A stretch of 64,000 nt of DNA from CAIYTF01 sp963664845 (GTDB lineage Bacteria; Bacteroidota; Ignavibacteria; Ignavibacteriales; Ignavibacteriaceae), in contig OY761615.1 in the NCBI GenBank assembly GCA_963664845.1, positions 5,882,412-5,946,411 on the forward strand, written 5' to 3'. The position numbers and the translations under genes were made by a program. Position 1 is the first letter of the stretch. Every line of letters begins with the position of its first letter. A model generated the notes under the pieces. That model was not told the origin of the DNA. It was given only the letters and a program-made list of their open reading frames with translations, and ran no database searches. This document shows positions 34,657 through 43,704 of the stretch, piece by piece.

Positions 34657-37638
34657 TTAGAATGAGAATTTAATTCCCGCGTAGATTCTGCGCGTTTCGT
34701 AATAGTTCTGCCAACCCATATCGTAACCCGCAGCGTCAAGCGCAGATACCTTCCCGCTTTCAACATAATTCTTGGTCGCGTTCGCGTCAAACACTGCATC
34801 GCCATATGAACGAAGGTTTTTTGCATTTAAGAGGTTGGTAATTTGAAGATAAACTGACAGGTTCATTTTCCCGGTTACATTTATCATCTTATCAATTTTC
34901 AAATCAATATTCTGTGTAGCCGGATAACGGTAATTATCATAGGTGTCCGGTGCATCGCTCGCCTGCAGATAGGTAAAAGTCTGACCACTTACAAAGGTAT
35001 AGAGAATGCTTAAGCTGGTACCGTTAAATATTGAATTAAGCACTGAACTGTATTCAGAATCAGGGTAACGCAAATTGATATTTGCCCGCAAAATATGAGG
35101 TCTGCTGGAGCCTTTTTCCGTAGGAATGCGCTTATTGACATCCGTGTCCCAAACGTAGGTCATGTTTCCGTTTTGGTCGACGATCACCTGCCGTGGACTA
35201 GCTCTTCCAGCGGTTGAGCGTGAGAAGCTGTAATTCAGATCGATATTGTAGAATTTGCTAAACAGTGTTTTCAGCGAAACTTCAAATCCCCGCGAATCGC
35301 CATAATCGCCGGGGAAATAGCTTGCATAGGATTGGTTGGGTGATATTTGTTTTGTATAGGGATCATAACCCTTCACCGACCGGTCAAACAATCCCACACG
35401 TTCGTTGGTCTGGTCGAACACGTCTTTATAAAATGCGGTCACGTCCAAGACTATGAAGTCGCTGAAATTTTGTTTGATACCAACTTCAAACATGATGGTC
35501 TTTTGAGGTTTAAGCGGCTCATACGTCATGGAAACCACACGTTCCGGATCACCATCACTAGATGCGATATGTTTTGGAGCCCTGCCCTGTGCTGCGGCAA
35601 GTGCATCTTCTGCAATTATTGCTTTTACCAGGTTTTCCGGCCTGAAATAAAGGAATTCGAACATTTGGTCGAGAGGTGGCATTTGATAGTAATGCCCATA
35701 ATTAAAATGAAGAAGCGATGTTTCCGATATGGGGAATGACACGCCAAAACGCGGACTGATCATTGTATAGGTCTTGGCATTAACCCGTTCTTTGCTTAAA
35801 ACATTAGCATAAGAATATTTAACATGGCCAAGAGAATCAACCTGGTCTTTATCGGGATCCAACGCTGAGTTATAGAGCGGATCAAGCGAAAGATTATACA
35901 AGTCGGTCGGCTTGAACCACTTCCGGTTCGGGTCGAAGTAATCAATGCGCACGCCTGCATTGAGAATCATACTTTCAAATTCCATTTTATTCTGCAGGAA
36001 GAACGCCAACTGGATTGGATGGTAGGTTTCATTCAATCCGCGGTTTTCCCAGTAATTGTCATTACTTGTAAAGGAAGGAGTTCTCCAGCTTTCCGTTTGA
36101 GCATCCGTGTTATAACGGAACTCAAACCCGGTTTTCATCAAATTGCTTTTATTGATCTGCCAACTGAGATTTCCGGTATAAGATATATCACCGGTTAGTT
36201 CTTTGTTCTTTAGGAAGGGTGAATATCGATCAAATGGTTCTGATTCGTAACCATCATAACGCTGAAAACCGAACAATGTTGGCTTAAGACTGGCACCCAC
36301 CAGCGAATATTCCGATGGTTTTTCTGTTGTCTGAGTATAATAGGCACTCAGTTTCATTTCATAGAACAGGTCCTGTGTAAGCACATGAACAAATTGCAGC
36401 CCCGCAGTATAATTATAAGTATCCATCAGCGAACCCCAACCTCGGTAATACTTTGCCTGGTTGGTAAAATCACCATTTTCCTGCAAAGTCGAACGCCCAT
36501 CATAATTCACACCTGCTGTGAAACGGAACCGGATATTCTCTTGTCTGTGCGATAGATTCATGAACAGGTTTCGGGATAATCTTGAATCGCGCGGATGCGG
36601 CAGTGAATATGCCTGGCTTTTGTCCATCCCTGACAAGAATACATTCAGAGGGGATCCGTTTAGCACGAATAATGTGCCACTAAGACTTGCATTTAATGTA
36701 TGATCAGGGATTTTCCGGTAATCATAGATTTGATGCTGACGATCCGCAGTCCACCAATTGGTATCCAACACACCGTTTGCATCAGTATGATCAAGAAACT
36801 CTTTTTCAGTCTTCGGGTCATACAAATAATTGCCAAAATGATGTTGCCCTTCAAATCCATATTGATACTCGGCTGACCCTGACCAGTTTTCACCGCCCTC
36901 TTTGGTAACTACGCTAACAATTCCGGATTGCGCTTCACCATACTCAGCCGTAAAGCCACCGGTCATTACCTGGATCTCCTGCACAAAATTCATATTCACG
37001 TTTGTGAACGATCCGCCCCAATCTGCGCGTCCGTTAACCAACGATGACACCCGGATTCCATCGACGTACCATTTAATTTCATTCTGACTTCCTCCACGGA
37101 TGGAATAGCGCGGTTCTCCTCTTCCTGCTGAACCCAGACCACCTACGACCGGTATTGGATCGAAGAAAACTCCGGCCTGCACAAAGAGGCCGTCACGCGT
37201 GCTCGACACCGGTAATCGCTCCATCTCATCAAATCCCAAAAACTGGATGCTTGAAGTAATATCTTTTTGTATTATGGGGCGCTTCGCCTGAATGACCACA
37301 CTTTGTGACAGTTGGTATGATTTTTCTTCCAACTCTGCGTTTATGCGCGTTGTCAGATCAACACGTACCTGCACATCACTTACAGCCAACTCCTGGTAAC
37401 CTATAATGGAAAACTTCAGGGTGTACTGTCCGGGAGGGATCTGTTGGATGATGTATTCTCCATCAAGATTTGTTGATGCTCCAAGTTTGGTTCCCTGGAT
37501 GACAACCGTAACGCTGGGCAAGGGGGCCCCGCTTTTCTTGTCACGCACAACACCCTGGATTTTTCCGGAAACACCGGCAAACAACCCGGAGGTCAACAAT
37601 AAAAATAAAAGAACTGCATGTTTTGTACCAATCTTCAT
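34657..37638 (-). CDS. TonB-dependent outer-membrane receptor with a carboxypeptidase-regulatory-like N-terminal domain
   Basis: 993 residues. A signal peptide (1-24, SGLFAGVSG) precedes a CarboxypepD_reg-like domain (~25-110, IQGVVRDKKSGAPLPSVTVVIQG, LGASTNLDGEYIIQQIPPG). A plug follows (~115-245, RGGSQNEIKWYVDGIRVSS, VMTGGFTAEYGEAQSGIVSVVT) and then a beta-barrel ending in YAGIKFSF. It imports ligands across the outer membrane with energy from TonB/ExbBD, which are not encoded here. Its neighbours make an oligosaccharide the likely ligand. It lies 13 bp downstream of the ABC permease gene, so outer- and inner-membrane uptake are cotranscribed. Confidence 0.92.
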   Translation of the reverse strand: MKIGTKHAVLLFLLLTSGLFAGVSGKIQGVVRDKKSGAPLPSVTVVIQGTKLGASTNLDGEYIIQQIPPGQYTLKFSIIGYQELAVSDVQVRVDLTTRINAELEEKSYQLSQSVVIQAKRPIIQKDITSSIQFLGFDEMERLPVSSTRDGLFVQAGVFFDPIPVVGGLGSAGRGEPRYSIRGGSQNEIKWYVDGIRVSSLVNGRADWGGSFTNVNMNFVQEIQVMTGGFTAEYGEAQSGIVSVVTKEGGENWSGSAEYQYGFEGQHHFGNYLYDPKTEKEFLDHTDANGVLDTNWWTADRQHQIYDYRKIPDHTLNASLSGTLFVLNGSPLNVFLSGMDKSQAYSLPHPRDSRLSRNLFMNLSHRQENIRFRFTAGVNYDGRSTLQENGDFTNQAKYYRGWGSLMDTYNYTAGLQFVHVLTQDLFYEMKLSAYYTQTTEKPSEYSLVGASLKPTLFGFQRYDGYESEPFDRYSPFLKNKELTGDISYTGNLSWQINKSNLMKTGFEFRYNTDAQTESWRTPSFTSNDNYWENRGLNETYHPIQLAFFLQNKMEFESMILNAGVRIDYFDPNRKWFKPTDLYNLSLDPLYNSALDPDKDQVDSLGHVKYSYANVLSKERVNAKTYTMISPRFGVSFPISETSLLHFNYGHYYQMPPLDQMFEFLYFRPENLVKAIIAEDALAAAQGRAPKHIASSDGDPERVVSMTYEPLKPQKTIMFEVGIKQNFSDFIVLDVTAFYKDVFDQTNERVGLFDRSVKGYDPYTKQISPNQSYASYFPGDYGDSRGFEVSLKTLFSKFYNIDLNYSFSRSTAGRASPRQVIVDQNGNMTYVWDTDVNKRIPTEKGSSRPHILRANINLRYPDSEYSSVLNSIFNGTSLSILYTFVSGQTFTYLQASDAPDTYDNYRYPATQNIDLKIDKMINVTGKMNLSVYLQITNLLNAKNLRSYGDAVFDANATKNYVESGKVSALDAAGYDMGWQNYYETRRIYAGIKFSF

Positions 37639-37651
37639 ACTTTTTCCGGTT

Positions 37652-38503
37652 TTAGTCTTTCAATCCGCTCATCATAAATCCTTGAATAAAATATTTCTGA
37701 AATACGAAAAAGATCACCAGCATGGGTAACATCATCAAAAACGATGCAGCCATTAACAGAGACCATTCTGTTACATGCTGTCCAACAAACGTCCCCAGAC
37801 CCAAAGCTATTGTTCCCTTGGTCTTATCTGACAGATAGATCAACGGGCCAAGAAAATCATTCCAACTGAACATAAATGTTAAAATGGATACGGTTGCAAG
37901 TGCTGGTTTAGCCAGGGGCATCACAATGTTCCAGTAGATCCTGAATTCTGAACAGCCATCAAGCCGCGCCGAGTCCAACAGGTCCTTCGGAATGGTCATA
38001 AAGAATTGACGTAACAGGAAAATGTTGAATGCACCGCCTCCGAGAAATGCAGGTACTGTGAGCGGCTTAAACGTATTCAGCCAACCAATCTCCTTGAACA
38101 GAACAAACACCGGGATCATAATCACCTGCGCCGGCATCATCATGGTCACAAGCACCAGCACAAACAATGTGTTTCTCCCCTTCCATTGCAGACAGCCAAA
38201 AGCGTAGGCAACCAGAGAACTGGACAGAACAGTACCAATAATGCTCACCGTAGTAATAAACACTGAATTTTTCAGATACATGAAAAAGGGAATTCGTTTG
38301 AATACATTGATATAGTTCTCCCAATGAAAATGTTCAGGTATCCATTGAGGAGGAATAGTAAAAATTTGAGAGTCACCTTTCAGCGACGTTGAGACGATCC
38401 AGAGAAACGGAATAATAAAAAACAACGCGAATGCCGTTAACAGCAGATAAACAAGCACTGCCGAAAAACGCTGTCGCACTTTCCTATGTATTTGCAGTTT
38501 CAT
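37652..38503 (-). CDS. Sugar ABC importer permease (MalG/CUT1 type)
   Basis: 283 residues with about six membrane segments. The EAA loop, which contacts the ATPase, is LLDSARLDGCSEFRIYWNIVMPLAKPA, and SLKGDSQIFTIPPQWIPEHFHWENY near the N-terminus is typical of MalG-like CUT1 permeases. It overlaps the upstream permease by 4 bp (ATGA). With its partner it imports mono- or oligosaccharides from the periplasm. No matching ATPase gene lies in the operon. Confidence 0.92.
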   Translation of the reverse strand: MKLQIHRKVRQRFSAVLVYLLLTAFALFFIIPFLWIVSTSLKGDSQIFTIPPQWIPEHFHWENYINVFKRIPFFMYLKNSVFITTVSIIGTVLSSSLVAYAFGCLQWKGRNTLFVLVLVTMMMPAQVIMIPVFVLFKEIGWLNTFKPLTVPAFLGGGAFNIFLLRQFFMTIPKDLLDSARLDGCSEFRIYWNIVMPLAKPALATVSILTFMFSWNDFLGPLIYLSDKTKGTIALGLGTFVGQHVTEWSLLMAASFLMMLPMLVIFFVFQKYFIQGFMMSGLKD

Positions 38504-39417
38504 TTAACCCCTCCGTCATAATGCACCCAGCGCTTGCTCATTTGGAACTGGATAACCGTTATAATAAGTGTGATCACAAGCAATATCCATGCAAGTGCGG
38601 AGGCATATCCCATATCAAAATCATTAAATGCTTTATTATACAGATAGAGATTATAGAACATTGTTGAGTTCAGTGGGCCGCCCTGGGTCATGATGTATGC
38701 TTCAATAAACACCTGAAGCGAGAATATTATTTCAAGCACTGTCCATAAAAAGATCACCGGCGAAAGCATCGGTACTGTTACATTCCTGAACTTTGCCCAC
38801 CAGCCGCCGCCATCAATTTCCACCGACTCATACAGGTGAACCGGAATACCCTGTAGAGCAGCCAAAAACACAAGCATCCTGCCACCGCCAATCGACCATA
38901 CACTCATTAAAATCATGGATGGTTTCGACCATGCCGGATCAAGAAGCCATAATGGCCCGCTTATGCCCATATATCCCAAAAATGTGTTAAGCAATCCGTA
39001 TTGCGGATTAAACATCCATAACCACACCACCGACAGCACCACGCCGGTAACTATCGAAGGAATAAAAAACACGGTTCTGAATAATTTCATTCCGCGCAAT
39101 TTGTTGTTCACCAGCACCGCAAGCAACAACGAGCCAAGGATGCAGAAAGGAACGCGAATAACCGTGTAGAACAGCGTGTTGGTAATAGACAACCAGAAAT
39201 AGTTATCCTCAACCAATAATCGCCGATAGTTTTCGAAGCCAATGAATTGCGGAATCCTCAACACGTCATACTGACACAAACTATAATAAAGTGACATGAT
39301 CATGGGATAAATTCCGAACACTATAAAACCCACCACCCATGGCAGGATAAACAGATAACCAAAAACAGTCTGCTGTTTTGCCATCGACGAAATATGACGG
39401 GTTTTGTTTTCTGCCAT
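38500..39417 (-). CDS. Sugar ABC importer permease (MalF/UgpA/CUT1 type)
   Basis: 305 residues with six membrane segments. The N-terminal segment is FGYLFILPWVVGFIVFGIYPM. The EAA-like loop is ESVEIDGGGWWAKFRNVTVPMLSPV. It heterodimerises with the product of the next gene. Its start shares one base with the stop of the binding-protein gene (TAATG). Confidence 0.92.
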   Translation of the reverse strand: MAENKTRHISSMAKQQTVFGYLFILPWVVGFIVFGIYPMIMSLYYSLCQYDVLRIPQFIGFENYRRLLVEDNYFWLSITNTLFYTVIRVPFCILGSLLLAVLVNNKLRGMKLFRTVFFIPSIVTGVVLSVVWLWMFNPQYGLLNTFLGYMGISGPLWLLDPAWSKPSMILMSVWSIGGGRMLVFLAALQGIPVHLYESVEIDGGGWWAKFRNVTVPMLSPVIFLWTVLEIIFSLQVFIEAYIMTQGGPLNSTMFYNLYLYNKAFNDFDMGYASALAWILLVITLIITVIQFQMSKRWVHYDGGVK

Positions 39418-40757
39418 TAAAGCGGTGCTTTCATGCTCATTTTGCTTCGGACATAGGTGTCGTAACTTAAATTCAAATCAAGTTGCTTTTGAATATTCAG
39501 TTCGGCATGTTTCAGTGCGTCTTCAGGAGATAGTATCCGGTTAATTGCCAAATCCTGCGCGTTCATAAATTCACGCCAGAATACATCGTGTGCCATGGGA
39601 ATGACTGATGGCGAAAAACTGAGGTCCATGAGATCGGTAAAAATTTTGTTGTGTGGAGAAATATTTTGAAATGCAGTGTCATTTGCGGCTAAACGGTTGG
39701 CTGGGAATAGTAAAAGTTCCTGCTGATGCAACGCTTCCGCTATCTGGGTTTCTTTTTTCACTGCATACTTTATGAATTCCCATGCTTCCTGTGGATGCTT
39801 TGCACCGCGTGGAATTGCTATCCACCAGCTTCCGGCTGAAGATGTTGAGGAACAACCGGGGAATGTGGGAATATAAGTGATGCCATAATCGAGTCCCGGA
39901 TTATAAAGTTTGAGTTGTTCCGGGAATGAATTATCAAGCACCATCATTGCCAGCTTTTCGGCGGTAAATCCATGTTGTTCGGCAAAGCCGAAACCCGCAG
40001 TGAATTGCGAAACAGCATTCTGTGGATAGGTCTTGTAGAAATCAACTGTCCACTCAAGGGCTTTCAACATTTCCGGGCTGTGCAGATTAACTGTTTTTCC
40101 ATCAGCCGATAATATTTGTCCCTTCAACTCATTTACCATGAGCATTGCTGTTTCTACATTACCGTAGTGAGGAACATAACCCATCTGGGTTATTTGTCCT
40201 TTGGCATTAGTCTTAATCAGCTTTTTGTTCATTTCAACCACTGCGTCCCAGGTTTTAGGCGGCTTGGCCGGATCAAGCCCGGCTTCTCTAAAAAGTCGTT
40301 TATTATAAAACAGCGCGTAAGATCCTGAATACAGTGGAATGGCAAAAGTGGAACCCTGGTATTTCATTTCATTCCAAAGTGATGTGAAGAAAACAGAGGA
40401 GTCAAACCGGTCCCGCTTTATCAAATCATCTAAGGGGGTTAAGGCATAGCGTGATGCCCACTTGGCAACCGGCGTTACGAGAAATATTATATCGGGGGGA
40501 TCACCACTCAGGACTGAAGTCAATATTTTTTTTTCATTTTCATTCCAGGGAAGCGGAGTACAGTCAACAACTATTTTGTCCTGGGATTTATTGAATTCAG
40601 TGGCATGCAGCGGAAGCTCATCTTTCATGCCACTCACCAACCAGTATTGGACATGAATTTTCCCGTCATTCGCAATCTTCTCTTCGGGTATCAGCAAAAA
40701 ACCAACCAATCCCAAAATAATGAGAATACCGAAAATTATTGCCGGATGACGAAACAT
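39417..40757 (-). CDS. Extracellular sugar-binding protein of the CUT1 ABC importer
   Basis: 446 residues. An N-terminal hydrophobic segment (FGILIILGLVGFLLIP, about 9-24) serves as signal or membrane anchor; no lipobox Cys is visible, which is unusual for this family. The mature part is a family 1 solute-binding protein (IHVQYWLVSGMKDELPLHATEFNKS, LSGDPPDIIFLVTPVAKWASRYALTPLDD, IPRGAKHPQEAWEFIKYAVKKE). It binds the sugar in the periplasm and delivers it to the two permeases. It is the second gene of the operon, 6 bp after the GntR regulator. Confidence 0.9.
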   Translation of the reverse strand: MFRHPAIIFGILIILGLVGFLLIPEEKIANDGKIHVQYWLVSGMKDELPLHATEFNKSQDKIVVDCTPLPWNENEKKILTSVLSGDPPDIIFLVTPVAKWASRYALTPLDDLIKRDRFDSSVFFTSLWNEMKYQGSTFAIPLYSGSYALFYNKRLFREAGLDPAKPPKTWDAVVEMNKKLIKTNAKGQITQMGYVPHYGNVETAMLMVNELKGQILSADGKTVNLHSPEMLKALEWTVDFYKTYPQNAVSQFTAGFGFAEQHGFTAEKLAMMVLDNSFPEQLKLYNPGLDYGITYIPTFPGCSSTSSAGSWWIAIPRGAKHPQEAWEFIKYAVKKETQIAEALHQQELLLFPANRLAANDTAFQNISPHNKIFTDLMDLSFSPSVIPMAHDVFWREFMNAQDLAINRILSPEDALKHAELNIQKQLDLNLSYDTYVRSKMSMKAPL

Positions 40758-40763
40758 GTTATT

Positions 40764-41510
40764 CTATTTCCCTCCCCTTATCTCGATCGAATACGTGAAA
40801 TGTTCGGCGTTATAGTAACCGATATTATATTCAACCGGTCGCTCTCCCGGATCGAAAACATTTCTTTTTCTTTTTAGAAGCGGGGCACCTTTATGAATTG
40901 AAAGTTTTTTGGCTATCCAGTTCTCTGCGAGTTCTGCGCTTATTTCTTCTTTCGAAATTGAAGCAATAGTTGCATAATCCTCTTCCAGGATAGTATACAG
41001 TGGTCTGCTGAAATCTTCTTTTCCGGTCAACCCGACGCGTGGATGGAAATAGGATATAAAATACACGATTGCCCTGTCCTCCTCGCTGCCGCGCAACCGC
41101 TCCAGCTTAAGAATTTCCTTGTCAGGCGATATATTAAAGAATTCCACCACCTCGGGAATTGGTTTCACCCAGGAAACTTTAATGTCATAGTTGACAAAGG
41201 GAATTCCCTTCCCGCTCATTTCCTGTGAAAAGCTGTGCCAACTGTCCAAACGCGTAGTTACGGTTTTTCCCTTGGCAATTTTGGTGCCAACGCCTTTCTT
41301 CCTTATCAGGAGACCTTCAAACACCAGTTTATTAATTGCCTGGCGGACGGTATTCCGTGATATGCCAAGTCGTTTTGCGAGTTCTACCTCGTTGGGAAGC
41401 AGCTTGCCATTCTCATAAACCGGCATCGCGATAAGCTGCCGGAGTATGTCTTCAACCTGCATGTGCAGTGGAATGGGGCTGTTGTGGTTGATGTGGATTA
41501 TATTCGTCAT
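40764..41510 (-). CDS. GntR-family regulator, HutC/UTRA subfamily
   Basis: 248 residues. A winged-helix N-terminus (VEDILRQLIAMPVYENGKLLPNEVELAKRLGISRNTVRQAINKLVFEGLLIRKKGVGT) is followed by a UTRA effector domain (~90-240: LERLRGSEEDRAIVYFISYFHP, LKRKRNVFDPGERPVEYNIGYYNAEHF). UTRA regulators bind sugars, sugar phosphates or related small molecules. As the first gene of the large operon and divergent from the oxidative-pathway operon, it most likely controls both and itself. The palindrome at 41559-41574, just downstream of its own promoter, is the obvious candidate site. Confidence 0.92.
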   Translation of the reverse strand: MTNIIHINHNSPIPLHMQVEDILRQLIAMPVYENGKLLPNEVELAKRLGISRNTVRQAINKLVFEGLLIRKKGVGTKIAKGKTVTTRLDSWHSFSQEMSGKGIPFVNYDIKVSWVKPIPEVVEFFNISPDKEILKLERLRGSEEDRAIVYFISYFHPRVGLTGKEDFSRPLYTILEEDYATIASISKEEISAELAENWIAKKLSIHKGAPLLKRKRNVFDPGERPVEYNIGYYNAEHFTYSIEIRGGK

Positions 41511-41531
41511 CTTAAAAATTTTTATTGCGCA

Positions 41532-41560
41532 TTGTTAAAAAACTTTCTAAATTAGACTAT
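41532..41560 (+). promoter_or_regulatory. Weak candidate promoter for the oxidative-pathway operon
   Basis: TTGTTA (41532-41537), a 17-nt spacer, then GACTAT (41555-41560). The -10 matches poorly. It is proposed because the -10 abuts the palindrome at 41559-41574, which would let one operator control both directions. Confidence 0.3.
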
Positions 41561-41574
41561 GTACATATGTTCAT
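41559..41574. promoter_or_regulatory. Candidate GntR/UTRA operator between divergent operons
   Basis: ATGTACATATGTTCAT is a 16-bp palindrome with one mismatched pair, centred on CATATG. It begins about 8 bp downstream of the expected start from the promoter at 41589-41617, a good position for repression. Confidence 0.6.
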
Positions 41575-41588
41575 ACATACTGAATGCT

Positions 41589-41617
41589 AACATAAATAAA
41601 GTTGTTTGGTTTGTCAA
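41589..41617 (-). promoter_or_regulatory. Sigma-70-type promoter of the 31-kb operon
   Basis: On the minus strand TTGACA (complement of 41612-41617) is a perfect -35. After a 17-nt spacer comes TATGTT (complement of 41589-41594). Transcription would start near 41582, about 70 bp upstream of the GntR start codon, and run through the palindrome. Confidence 0.72.
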
Positions 41618-41659
41618 GAACTATTTTTCAGTTAACAAAAAAAACCGTGAGAAAAACGT

Positions 41660-42445
41660 ATGGCGGAGTTTTCTGGTAAGTCTTGTCTTGTAACCGGCGG
41701 TGCAAGTGGCATTGGTGCCGCTACAGCACTTCTGCTCGCTGAACGAGGGGCCCATATTACCATCGTCGACTGCTCTGAACAAAAAGCCAAACAGGTTGTT
41801 GAAGCCGTTTCACAGTTCGATAGTGATGCATCTTATTTTATTGCAGATGTATCCATAGCTGAGCAGGCGGAAAAAGCAGTTGCCTATGCGGTCGAGAAAC
41901 GTGGCTCTCTCGATATCATTTCCAACAATGCCGGCATTCAACGGTATGGAACCGTTGAAACAACTTCTCTCCCGGATTGGTCGCAAGTGCTTGGAGTAAA
42001 TCTCAACAGCATATTCTATATATGCAAATATGCAATCCCCTTCCTTAAACTAACCCGTGGCACAATAGTTAACATGACATCCGTGCAGGCATTTGCAACA
42101 CAAGAAAACGTGGCTGCTTACACCACATCGAAACACGCCATCATCGGACTCACCCGCAGCATGGCAATTGATTTCGCTCATTATGGCGTGCGCGTTAATT
42201 GTGTGGCACCCGGAACAGTTAACACTCCCATGCTTGAATGGGCAGCATCTCTTGATCCCAATCCCCAATCAGTTTATGACGCATGCAATCAAATGCACCC
42301 CCTTGGACGTATTGCTCAGCCCAAAGAGATTGCTGAAGTGGTTGCCTTTCTCGCATCAGATCGTGCATCGTTTGTCACCGGTGCATGTTACCTCGTTGAC
42401 GGCGGCCTGTTGCTACCAATAGGCGGTGTTCCCAAAACCGAATAA
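41660..42445 (+). CDS. SDR-family sugar dehydrogenase (oxidative sugar pathway)
   Basis: 261 residues, classical short-chain dehydrogenase. The cofactor motif is TGGASGIG (12-19), Asp37 after the second strand favours NAD over NADP, NNAG is at 89-92, and the catalytic residues are Ser141, Tyr154 and Lys158. It ends with YLVDGGLLLP. In this operon it could oxidise the free sugar (L-fucose/L-rhamnose 1-dehydrogenase type) or a 2-keto-3-deoxy acid. With two SDRs present, one probably does each step; which does which cannot be told by eye. It is the first gene after the shared promoter region. Confidence 0.85.
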   Translation: MAEFSGKSCLVTGGASGIGAATALLLAERGAHITIVDCSEQKAKQVVEAVSQFDSDASYFIADVSIAEQAEKAVAYAVEKRGSLDIISNNAGIQRYGTVETTSLPDWSQVLGVNLNSIFYICKYAIPFLKLTRGTIVNMTSVQAFATQENVAAYTTSKHAIIGLTRSMAIDFAHYGVRVNCVAPGTVNTPMLEWAASLDPNPQSVYDACNQMHPLGRIAQPKEIAEVVAFLASDRASFVTGACYLVDGGLLLPIGGVPKTE

Positions 42446-42470
42446 TTTTACTTGAAGAAGTGATCATACT

Positions 42471-43703
42471 ATGAAAATTATCGATATAAGAGCCACTACC
42501 GTGGCGGTTCCGCTTGAAGCACCGTTGCGTCATGCAAATGGTGCACACTGGGGACGATTTGTCAGGACCATTGTTGAGATAGAAGCAGACAACGGCCTGA
42601 TTGGGCTTGGTGAAATGGGGGGCGGTGGGGAGTCCGCTGAAAACATTTTTAAAGGTTTAAAAAGCTATCTTGTCGGGCACGATCCTCTGCAGCTTGAACA
42701 GTTACGCTGGAAAATAATGAATCCTGTTGCTTCACTATACAACAACCGCTATCAAATTCACGCGGCTATTGAATTCGCCTGCATGGATCTTGCCGGGAAA
42801 TTCCTCGGCATCAGAGCTTGTGACTTACTTGGCGGTGCAGTCCGAGAAGAGATCCCTTTCGCCAGCTATTTGTTTTACCGCTATAAAAATAAAAACACAA
42901 AATTGGGCGGCGAGTCTTCTCCCGATCAAATGGTCAGTCACGCTAAAGATCTCACAGCAAAATATGGATTCAAAACACATAAGCTGAAAGGTGGTGTTTT
43001 CCCACCAGACCATGATGTTGAAGTCTATAAAGCCCTGGCGCATGCATTCCCTTCTTCATCGTTCAGGCTCGATCCCAACAGCGTGTGGAGCGTGGAAGAA
43101 TCCATCCGCGTTGGCAAAGCAATTGAACACCTGAATAACGATTATTTTGAAGACCCCTGCTTCGGCCTCGAAGGCATGCGACGTGTCAGGCATTTTGTCA
43201 ATATCCCCACAGCCACCAATACCGTAGTTATTAACTTTGATCAGTTGGCTTCAAATATTAAAACCGAATCAGTTGATGTGATACTGCTGGACACAACCTT
43301 CTGGGGCGGTTTGCGACAGGCATATAAGGCGGGACAGATACTCGAAACCTTTCAATATGGCGCCAGTGTCCATTCTTCCGGCGAGCTTGGGATCCAGCTG
43401 GCAACCATGCTGCATTTGGGTGCGTCCCTTCCGAATCTCAATTTTTCTGCTGATGCACACTATCATCACTTAACCGATGATATTATCAAAGGTGGGAAAT
43501 TCCAATACATAGACGGAAAAATTAAATTGCCATCAGCGCCCGGACTGGGTGTTGAACTGGATCAAGATAAAGTTGCACAATACGCCGAACTCTTCAAAGA
43601 ACTGGGCGGGTACCAGTATGATCGTGATCCCGGACGCCCCGACTGGTATACCATAATGCCCGAAAAGAATTTTGCTGATCCAACTATTGAAAAGGAAATA
43701 TAA
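42471..43703 (+). CDS. Acid-sugar dehydratase of the enolase superfamily, glucarate-dehydratase-like subgroup
   Basis: 410 residues. The alpha/beta-barrel shows the KxK base motif (HKLKGGV, Lys171 and Lys173), metal ligands Asp201 (RLDPNSVW), Glu227 (YFEDP) and Asn250 (PTATN), and a His/Asp dyad (Asp274 in LLDTTFW, His301 in SVHSSGE). That layout follows glucarate dehydratase (TATN, HSN regions) rather than the usual fuconate or rhamnonate dehydratases. It should dehydrate an aldonic or aldaric acid to its 2-keto-3-deoxy acid in the cytoplasm with Mg. Gene order (dehydrogenase before, hydrolases after) supports this step. The exact acid is unknown. Confidence 0.88.
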   Translation: MKIIDIRATTVAVPLEAPLRHANGAHWGRFVRTIVEIEADNGLIGLGEMGGGGESAENIFKGLKSYLVGHDPLQLEQLRWKIMNPVASLYNNRYQIHAAIEFACMDLAGKFLGIRACDLLGGAVREEIPFASYLFYRYKNKNTKLGGESSPDQMVSHAKDLTAKYGFKTHKLKGGVFPPDHDVEVYKALAHAFPSSSFRLDPNSVWSVEESIRVGKAIEHLNNDYFEDPCFGLEGMRRVRHFVNIPTATNTVVINFDQLASNIKTESVDVILLDTTFWGGLRQAYKAGQILETFQYGASVHSSGELGIQLATMLHLGASLPNLNFSADAHYHHLTDDIIKGGKFQYIDGKIKLPSAPGLGVELDQDKVAQYAELFKELGGYQYDRDPGRPDWYTIMPEKNFADPTIEKEI

Positions 43704-43704
43704 C

